From: Phoenix dactylifera
Taxonomy: Eukaryota; Streptophyta; Magnoliopsida; Arecales; Arecaceae
Direction of reading: 5' to 3'
NCBI RefSeq assembly: GCF_009389715.1
Contig: NC_052397.1
Span: forward strand, 15,758,129 to 15,822,128
Length of the DNA: 64,000 nt
Both the position numbers and the translations under genes were made by a program. How positions within the stretch are numbered: position 1 is the first letter of the stretch; each line of letters opens with the position of its first letter. This document shows, piece by piece, positions 56,559 to 64,000 of this stretch. The notes beneath the pieces are model-generated. The model searched no databases. It was not told the DNA's origin and saw nothing but the letters and a program-made list of their open reading frames with translations.

Positions 56559-58380
56559 GACGGAGCTCACGGGAAATGGAGGCTTGGTAGCCCTGGAAGG
56601 TAATCTATACTGTTGCAGCCTTGCAGGTAACCGCGCGAAGCGGATCTTCTCGAGCCCTATGCCTGGTTATTATTGGTGGTGAGCCGCGTCACGAATTAAT
56701 AAATGATGATACCAAGTTTATTTTAGTCCTAAAATGTACTTTGGACATTTGACTCGATTCTTATGGTCGTGTTAACTCGATGGACTATATTAGGTCACTC
56801 AACTAATTTAGAGAATCCAAATAGAAGATTTTTGAAGCAAATGAGGTTTGTCCAAAAATCAGACAAAGTTGGGTAGATCAAACTGTAATATTTCTTTAAT
56901 ATATTATAATTATATATTTTTTTGATAGAAATCATTATAATTCATTCAACTGCAACGTTATACAAGTAGAGCGAACATGTGGATCTTCAAAAGCACTATT
57001 ATTTATAATAGAAGAAAAGACAAGTGCCATAGTTATCATTCAACCGGGAGGATTCAGACATATGTAGACATTGTTTTACCCCGTAAGGAGACTATGGTAT
57101 AAAACGCCACATAAATATTAATATTATTTTTTTACAATATATTATTATATTATATATTGCTGTCTCACTGTATAATATGTTTTCATGTTTTATTATAGTT
57201 TCTTTTCTCCTTTTTTATTATTTTTGCACCATTTTTTTGGCGTTGGCAATCTGCAACATGACGATAATGTTTAGATAGCTGTTAAATTATAAAGAAAAGA
57301 AAAAACCGAAAATATTAAAAAATACTTTGATTCCCAACAATGGTGCGGTTAAAGGCCCCAATGCCTTGTCCTGTCACCTGTCCTCCTGTGAGCCTGCGAG
57401 TAAATTGCCGCCATGCTATAATCCCATCAAATGCATCAATCCTCTCACGCTATGCTGCAGGGACTTTTGGTTCTGGCGTGAGAGAATTCCCAAATATCAA
57501 GAGCCAGACAATTGATTTATTTGTTTCCCGGCACCTTTGGCGAGATACCTCATAAGCACAATAATTTAAGTTTCATTTGGCAGAACTGTTGGCAACAGTG
57601 CTTTTAAAAATATTTTTTTAAAAATACAACTACAAAAATTATTTGTTGTTAGGTACCTATATTTTTAAAATGCTGTAAATTTTTAATATGTATTTGACAA
57701 ATAAACTAAAAAAGTAATTTTAGTATTACAAATTTACTATAAAAAATATTGTATAGTATTACGCAACAAAGCATAATAAAATATAATATATGTTAATATA
57801 TAAATATATGATATAGTATAATATTACTATAATATAATATTATATTATTCTAATATAGTTAATATAATATTGTATACTATAGCATAATAGTATAAAATAA
57901 TTCAATATTATATAATATAACATATCTATTTATAGTATAATATAATATTTTGATATAAAATATTATAATTATTATCATTATATATTAATATTTTATTACT
58001 ATATATAATATTTTAGAAACTAATTTTTTTAAAAAAAATATAAAGGCACATAACCATTACAAGTAAATTTTCCAATGCTTTTTTTGTTCAAAACGGTGGA
58101 TAAATAAATATTGAAAAGAAATAATACCTTGATCACGTGATAAGGGAGAAAACAAAGGCCGAATGGGGTTTGTTGTTTGTTGTGTCTCCTACAGATTTTT
58201 TTTCTTCGTGCATTATAATATAAACGGACACTTCTTGTAATTATATGATTTTATAATGAATATTGTGGTCTAAAAAATAAATTATTTTTTTTACAACTTA
58301 AAAAGAATATTTTATAAATCTAAAATAGTTTCTTAATGCGTGCTAAAAGTACTTTTACGAAAAAGTTTTATTTTGGAGTT
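56559..58380. other. AT-rich spacer between SOT4 and SOT5
   Basis: The first roughly 110 bp match the SOT2 5' flank and may hold the SOT4 promoter. 57590-58380 is very AT-rich with TTTGGCAGAACTGTTGGCAAC on the left and a TTTTTTGCCAAATAGTGCTGTT counterpart near 58808, suggesting a hAT-type MITE into which the TRIM at 58384 inserted. No gene. Confidence 0.4.
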
Positions 58381-58383
58381 TTT

Positions 58384-58764
58384 CTAACCCAAAATGGCTA
58401 GCCGGAAGTTATTATTTGAGTTCCTTGATCCTGTATAAGTACCCAAGATCTACCCAGCGAATAACCGATGTGGGACTAAACACACACCCGCACGGATCCT
58501 CACATACTCTTCCCGTTCAAATTCTGACGTCCTCGTCAGGTTAAGGGTTCAAATCTAATCACAAACACCATGATTGGCCCGTGGTCAGCCCCAATGGATC
58601 CGTGCTGCAGTGTCCCCTAGTCCACATAGATTATGGGTTGTGTCCGCTCTGATACCATTTATAACAACCCAGTATCTTACCCAAAATGGCTAGCCGGAAG
58701 ATATTATTTGAGTTCTTTAATCCTGTATAAGTACCCAAGATCTATCCAGCTACGGGTCCTCACA
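58384..58764 (-). mobile_element. TRIM (family 2), best copy
   Basis: On the minus strand a terminal repeat begins TGTGAGGACC and ends GTTGTTATA, followed by AATGGTATCAGAGC, an exact iMet primer site (plus-strand 58646-58657 is its complement). It continues with an internal part of about 155 bp and a second terminal repeat that contains TTTAGTCCCACATCGG. The first terminal repeat lacks that middle part. It is non-coding. Confidence 0.65.
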
Positions 58765-59080
58765 AGATATTTTCAGTTTTTTTGATAAAACTAATATAAC
58801 ATTCTAATTTTTTTGCCAAATAGTGCTGTTCTATCTAAACTTATTTTTGGAGGGTTTATGCAAACGGGCCTTAATGTGCGGACAGCCGGGGCCACAACTG
58901 AACCTATTAAATATGTCGGGGTCTCGGACCCTCGTGCTGTTAACTTTTAATTTTAACATGTCACTCCCTCACTATCTATCCTATTTAGAGGATGATAACA
59001 AGGCCACTCCAGGAGAAGAACAACCATAGTCCCTGCAAACAAACACCTACTTGAGAGCATAGCATAGCATCCTTTTTTCA
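58765..59080 (+). other. 5' flank of SOT5
   Basis: The last 200 bp align with SOT1 upstream sequence on both sides of the LTR-like insert (1130-1220 and 2818-2932), so this is the ancestral promoter. CTATTTAG at 58981-58988 is a possible TATA-like element. Confidence 0.6.
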
Positions 59081-60148
59081 ATGGCTGCTCTACCCTCTCT
59101 TTGCAACAGCCCCCCTCCAATGGAGTCTCAAGGCAAAAAAGGTGCGGATCCAAGACCTCCTTCAAACTTCACCGACCTCATCTCAACCCTCCCCTTGGAG
59201 GAAGGCTGGGCACCCCTGCGCATCCGAAAATACCAAGGCTTTTGGATCCCCGAACGCGTTCTCCAAGGCATCATGGACATGCAACAGAACTTCAAGGCTC
59301 GCCCCGACGACCTCTTCGTGCTAAGCTATCCCAAGTCCGGCACCACCTGGCTCAAAGCCCTCACCTACGCCATCATGACACGAAGCCAATACCCTCTCGA
59401 TCACCACCCTCTCCTTCGCCAAAATCCTCACGAGTTCGTCCCTATCATGGGCATAACCTACGCCAAAGGCGAAGCCTCAGAACTAGAGGCCATGTCATCA
59501 CCTCGGATCCTCAACACTCACTTGCCTTACTCTCTCCTGCCACACGCCATCAAGAGCCTAGGATGCAAGCTCATATATGTCTGCCGGGACCCCAAGGATG
59601 TGTTGGTCTCCCGGTTCCACTACAATAATAGGATGAGGCCGCAAGCTATGGAGCCAATTCCATTTACCAAGGCCTTTGAGATGTTCTGTGAGGGCAATTG
59701 CCCCTACGGGCCGATATGGGAGCATGTTCTCGAGTACTGGGAGGAGAGCCAGAGGAGGCCAGAGAAGGTGCTGTTCTTGAAGTACGAGGAGATGTTAGGG
59801 GATCCGCCGCGGATTGTGAAGAGATTGGCCGAGTTCATGGGGTGTCCCTTCTCTCCGGAGGAAGAGAAGGAAGGGGTGGTGGAGGAGATCATAAAACTGT
59901 GCAGCTTTGACAAGATGAAGAGCTTGGAGGTCAACAAGACGGGTAAACTGCGTCCCGATTTCGTCCTAACCAATGATTCTTTCTTCAGGAAAGGCGGGGC
60001 AGGGGATTGGAGGAATCATATGAGTCCGGAGATGGCGCGGAAGTTGGACCGCATCACCGAGCAAAAGTTTGAGGGGTCCGGTCTGACCCTTGATGCTGTG
60101 GATGTGGAAGCGGCGGCCACCAATGGTGATGTCCAAGCACAAGCCTAG
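59081..60148 (+). CDS. Cytosolic sulfotransferase (SOT5), intact
   Basis: 355 residues, intronless, plus-strand subfamily. The PAPS loop is at 83-90, His147 in NTHLPY, Arg169 in CRDPKD, Ser177 with Arg178 (VSRFHY) and region IV RKGGAGDWRNHM. Compared with SOT1 and SOT3 it differs mainly at 46-60, 117-135 and 155-190 (for example EFVPIMGITYAKGEASELEAM), while residues 191-285 are nearly unchanged. Its promoter is free of the LTR-like insert found before SOT1 and SOT3. An active enzyme is likely; the acceptor is unknown. Confidence 0.93.
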   Translation: MAALPSLCNSPPPMESQGKKGADPRPPSNFTDLISTLPLEEGWAPLRIRKYQGFWIPERVLQGIMDMQQNFKARPDDLFVLSYPKSGTTWLKALTYAIMTRSQYPLDHHPLLRQNPHEFVPIMGITYAKGEASELEAMSSPRILNTHLPYSLLPHAIKSLGCKLIYVCRDPKDVLVSRFHYNNRMRPQAMEPIPFTKAFEMFCEGNCPYGPIWEHVLEYWEESQRRPEKVLFLKYEEMLGDPPRIVKRLAEFMGCPFSPEEEKEGVVEEIIKLCSFDKMKSLEVNKTGKLRPDFVLTNDSFFRKGGAGDWRNHMSPEMARKLDRITEQKFEGSGLTLDAVDVEAAATNGDVQAQA

Positions 60149-61092
60149 TCGCAGTTGTTTGTGATCTTCTTTTTATTTTTCCGATGTTTAGAGTGAGATT
60201 ACGTAAGAAGCTGCTGCAATCCTGTAACCCCCGTATGTTGCTAGTCTTGGCCGTAGCGTCTGTCTCTGCTCTTGCTGTCAACCTTTGTTGACCCCTGGGA
60301 GCGTCAATAAGTTGTAGCTGCGGAAGATGTCTGTTATCTTGTATCATTTTATTTCTCTTGATTTAGTTGCTGTAGTCACGTAAGAGAGCTATATAATATT
60401 CCGTTTTTATTATAAAAAAAAAATGTCTGTTACCTCTATGATCGACGTGTCTTCGTGATGTTTTCGTCTCACGCTATTAATGCTACATTTATTCATTTTA
60501 TTTAGAATAATTGCTAAAATATAAATATCAGTGAGTCATATTGTAGTGAATGGGCTGAAATGGGCCAAATCACATTCCCAACGACTCTGATTCGCCTATA
60601 TATTTGAGAGAGCGATAAAAATAATCATTAAAATAAATCATAGAAATTTCACTGCCCATGAAGCTTCTGCTCTTGGATACGAAGCCCAACTGTTGTTTGT
60701 CCAACATTACCAGTCCTTTGTTTATACCAGCATTTCTGTTACCACCATAAATGGCCAAAGCATTAAAAGTCTTGATCGTAGAAATCTCTTTATCTATTAG
60801 CCCGATAGGAAAGAGGAAACTCTACGATTTCCAACATCCAGATTAAATGCTTGAAAAATCATAGAGAATTCGTGCACGCTGCCTGATAAATTTCAAGCTA
60901 ACTAGCTTCTTCAACTCTGCTTCTATTGTAAAAAAATATATTTTTTAAGAATTCTTTTTATCTTTTCTAATTAAAAGTTTTATTTACTCAAAACGTTTTT
61001 TATTGGATCCCTGCAAATTATTTTTTGCAGAAAAATATTGGAGTTGCATTTGATTTGGGTTTCAATGCTTAGTTATACAGTCAATTCGATTT
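60149..61092. other. 3' flank of SOT5
   Basis: Matches the 3' flanks of SOT1 and SOT3 and the following spacer (4001-4860). Homology ends abruptly at about 61090, where an inverted SOT fragment begins. No gene. Confidence 0.6.
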
Positions 61093-61139
61093 GGCTCCAT
61101 TGGAGTGGGGCTGTTGCAAAGAGGTTGTTGAGCAGCCAT
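61093..61139 (-). pseudogene. Inverted sulfotransferase N-terminal fragment
   Basis: From an ATG at 61139 on the minus strand the frame reads MAAQQPLCNSPTPMEPN, nearly the first 16 residues of the plus-strand SOTs (MAAQPSLCNSPPPMES). It stops matching after that. The few bases before the ATG (CCTTCCTTTA) also resemble the SOT leader. It is a scrap left by rearrangement, probably inversion at the edge of the unit. Confidence 0.75.
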
Positions 61140-62700
61140 TAAAGGAAGGATACCTTGAGGAAAATTTTTCTGTGGTGATGGGTCAGAAAATGGTCAAATA
61201 TGGTGATGGTCATCCTCTTTTGTGTGATCAGCCTTTTATGCATTACATATTCTTTTGATGTGGCTGGATATACTTACATTAGAGTTGTATGAAATGTCTT
61301 TTTAAAATAAATAAATAAATAAAATAAAATAAAATAAAATAAAATAAAATAAAAGTAGAAGAAGAAGAAGCAGCAGCAGCAGAAGATAAAAGCACGATTG
61401 AGTGCTGTGCATGTTATTATATTATGGTATTTTTTTTGGAAATGACCACCAGACGTCTACGTTATCGCAAAAGAAACAAAACAAAACGTATCGCTTCGCT
61501 ACAAGTTAAAATTATATTGTTTTCGACCGTTACTGCGGGGAAAAAAAGTTCACCACGAGAAAGAATAATTTAATGAGAAGAGTGACCATCCAATTCGATA
61601 AAAAAAGTAATAAAAATTAAAGAAAATATATATTATGTCTGTGGGTCCTTGAGCTTAATATTTTGCCATTCAAGCTCGATAATACTCGACTCGAACCGAA
61701 TCGAGATGATGCATATAATAAGATGCTGCATGCTCCAAAACTAGTGGGGTAGATGGGAGGAAGATGCTTCAGCCCTTTCCGCTACTTTTTCCAGTGTGCC
61801 AGGGAGTGAATCATGCATAGCTTGACCCGTGAACCACACCTACCCCAGGAATATCGCCACCAACCTCCTGGACCACATATTGATTTGACAAGCCTGATCT
61901 AAAATTTATATTAAAATAGTAAAGGAACATATGGAGTATGAGGGCTTTATATCATTACTTACATATTAACATTTGCCCGAAGGGTACTAATTAAGATGTT
62001 GTTTGGGATGCGACAATGATTCCAAGATCAGCCATCACTTAAACGCAACTAGGTCACGTACTTATTCTATCGTAGTTATTGCACCGAAAATCAACCCATT
62101 CTAGACATCATACGAGAAATACCACGATGCTGGGGAACTCAACGATCCACTGCTCTAGCCGGGCTTGATGAGGATTTGTAGCAGACGGTCACTATAGAGA
62201 TCCTGGTTGAATTGCCGTGCTTCAATTTGAAATAATGCAAACGTAAAAACCTTTTTGTCGGAGTGTGTCCGACAGAAGACCCTCAAATACCTCAAAGAAC
62301 CAAAAGAAGTTCTTTTGCAGTCCGTTAGGACATCTAAGCACTTATCCTCTGGGTTCCCCCTAGAGATGATTGTATAGATAGAGTATGCCTACCTCCGCAG
62401 AATTAGGACACATGGGTTGGCCAAAAATGACTAGCCTCGGTACAGCCCGAATATCAGATGCAAGTGTCTCGCACGCAGATGACGTATTACCTATCATATC
62501 AGCAGGATTTCGGTGATCACCTAGTATCCTAGCTAGGATGCTGCCAACATTGAGAGCTGTTGAGATGCAAACCCGGTCGCGCAACATCTGGCCTGCCAAG
62601 CAGCAGCTTTTGACTAGCCGCACACTAACGTCGTGGCGAATACTAATTGGACGGTCCTTTTGGTGAACTATTGTCAACCTGGATGCACATTAGTAGTGAT
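61140..62700. other. Unassigned intergenic DNA
   Basis: A compound microsatellite (AAATA)n, (GAA)n, (GCA)n lies at about 61306-61385. A 105-codon minus-strand frame at 62360-62677 reads as plausible protein (QMLRDRVCIS, GSILARILGDHRNPADM) but I recognise no family, and it has no partner copy. The rest shows nothing. Confidence 0.35.
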
Positions 62701-64000
62701 ATTGGGTTGAAATATAGAAATAAAATATCTCTTAGCTTCGTGGAAAAAAGTAGTCAGAGTTCCTTCAATCTATTCAGCCCCAATTAAATGTTATAGAATA
62801 TTTCAGAGTTGGTTTTTAGCCGGTGATCTTAAATTTTCATGGGATATCAAACATGTTAGCTCGAGATATTCGGAAAATTTTAATCAGTGTAATATAGCAT
62901 ACTATATGTGGTAATCTTAAATTATTAGAGATTAGATAACTTCAAGATAAGGATCATCATTGATCCAAGATCACCATGGTGATTCTATTTGGATCACCAA
63001 ATGCCATTTAAAATGATTATCTTTATTAATTAACGATAATATATTTTATTTTTATATTAACTAATTATAGCTATATATATTCTTGGGAAAAAAACTACAG
63101 TCAAATATACTATTTCATTTGTCACTAATCTTCAAAATTTTTATGCAAAATTCTTAAAAATATCTCCATCTCATTTATCGGACTAGTTGAGTTTGATGAA
63201 TTCATTGGACAACTAGACCTTGATGAAGACAACGTGTCATTAGGTGCCTCATCACACCATCCGGCAGACTTCCACCTCTTTTAGCATGAGTGTGGGAGAG
63301 AGCAATTGCCATGCATCTTTTGATTCAATTAGTGAAATTGTTAAGGCTGGTTTGGTGGACATCAATTATTTTTAACCCACTTATTCTGCTTATAGAAGCC
63401 TTTATATTTTTTTCATTTTAAAGCTAGTGTCCGTTGGGATTGGGAGATAACAACAAACTAGACAATTAAAGTACAACAGAATCAACAACTCTCCCACCTT
63501 ATATAAACCTGTTAGAAAACAAACAACTAGAACCAATCCACCTAATATATATATCAAGGTATTCACAAATACTTAGCTGATAAAAAAAAAGAACACAAAA
63601 GGAACATCAAATTTTTATGTGGAAAACCTCCCTAATGTGGAGAGTAAAAACCACGGAACCGTAGTCCACCCAAAATCTTCCACTATCAACAAATAATGGG
63701 TACACAATCTGTTCTCTCTAGCCAAAACTAGAGGTATATATCACCACATAATCTCAAGAATAATATTCTTGGCAAACATCAATAATAAAAGAGAAAGATT
63801 GAGAAGATCTCACATAAACAGCAGCCACGTTTCTGCAAAAGCTGACCGTGCTAGAAGACTGCAAATGAAGATCACACTGTACAGATCGAAGAACCACGTG
63901 TTGCGAGCCTGCTGTCCAAATTTTATCTCGATCGAACCACAGATCACCTCCGATCGTCATTTGATCAAGACTGCACGTGGAATATCAATTATGTATCTTC
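62701..64000. other. AT-rich DNA, possible LTR edge
   Basis: No gene. From about 63590 the words TTTTTATGTGGAAAACC and GTGGAGAGTAAAAACCACGG resemble the R-U5 part of copia-type LTRs. The element would continue beyond the window, so it is only suggested. Confidence 0.3.

Larger units (their letters stand above)
43258..56690. repeat. Segmental duplication, copy B
   Basis: Second full copy of the SOT pair unit (see 1096-11560). It carries insertions absent from copy A: a solo LTR at 46444-48156, a foreign block at about 51515-52590 and a block at about 53690-54200. It lacks about 380 bp of the promoter LTR, replaced by an SOT fragment. Confidence 0.8.

Noticed and set aside
62360-62677. 105-codon minus-strand frame that looks protein-like
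   Set aside because: I could not place it in any family and found no exon neighbours; left as unassigned, but a protein search would settle it.

Overview
This window is nuclear DNA from a flowering plant. Introns are absent from the host genes but visible in a transposon gene, and most of the sequence consists of plant LTR retrotransposons, TRIMs and a hAT element in AT-rich intergenic DNA. Codon usage, the Tat-lineage gypsy element and the sulfotransferase type suggest a monocot, possibly a palm; that is an inference, not a demonstration.

The host genes are one family only: cytosolic (soluble) sulfotransferases (SOTs), which transfer sulfate from PAPS to small acceptors. There are five uninterrupted, intronless SOT ORFs (2933-4000 +, 10377-11429 -, 45048-46121 +, 55506-56558 -, 59081-60148 +), one decayed pseudogene (13395-14025 -), two short C-terminal relics (958-1017 and 43099-43158, both -), one internal fragment (43291-43642 +) and one inverted N-terminal scrap (61093-61139 -). 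The plus-strand genes form one subfamily and the minus-strand genes a second. They are arranged as convergent pairs because a segment of about 10 kb was duplicated (about 1.1-11.56 kb and 43.2-56.7 kb). Parts of a third, badly rearranged copy lie at 14.0-16.4, 28.2-28.8 and 33.4-43.3 kb, and a partial unit surrounds the fifth gene.

Between the two main SOT blocks lie transposons. A Tat-lineage Ty3/gypsy element (16447-28247) has a truncated 5' LTR, a broken gag-pol with a second RNase H, an array of about eleven 117-bp repeats, a spliced antisense gene and an 803-bp 3' LTR. Its 3' half plus 533 bp of flank was tandemly duplicated in place (28781 to about 33870). A young Ty1/copia element (34476-43021, 412-bp LTRs with 3 differences, target duplication AACAG) split the third unit, and a hAT-type element (36398-37872, 8-bp target duplication) carrying a captured kinesin-like fragment sits inside it. 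A TRIM (11779-12440, target duplication CATGG), a solo LTR (46444-48156, target duplication GAGGC), a second TRIM family, MITE-like repeats and older LTR remnants fill the intergenic space.

The intact SOTs probably act as parallel enzymes of secondary or hormone metabolism. Their PAPS-binding sequence is conserved while the likely acceptor-binding segments vary, but no substrate can be named from sequence. The last 3 kb (61.1-64 kb) contains no recognisable gene.
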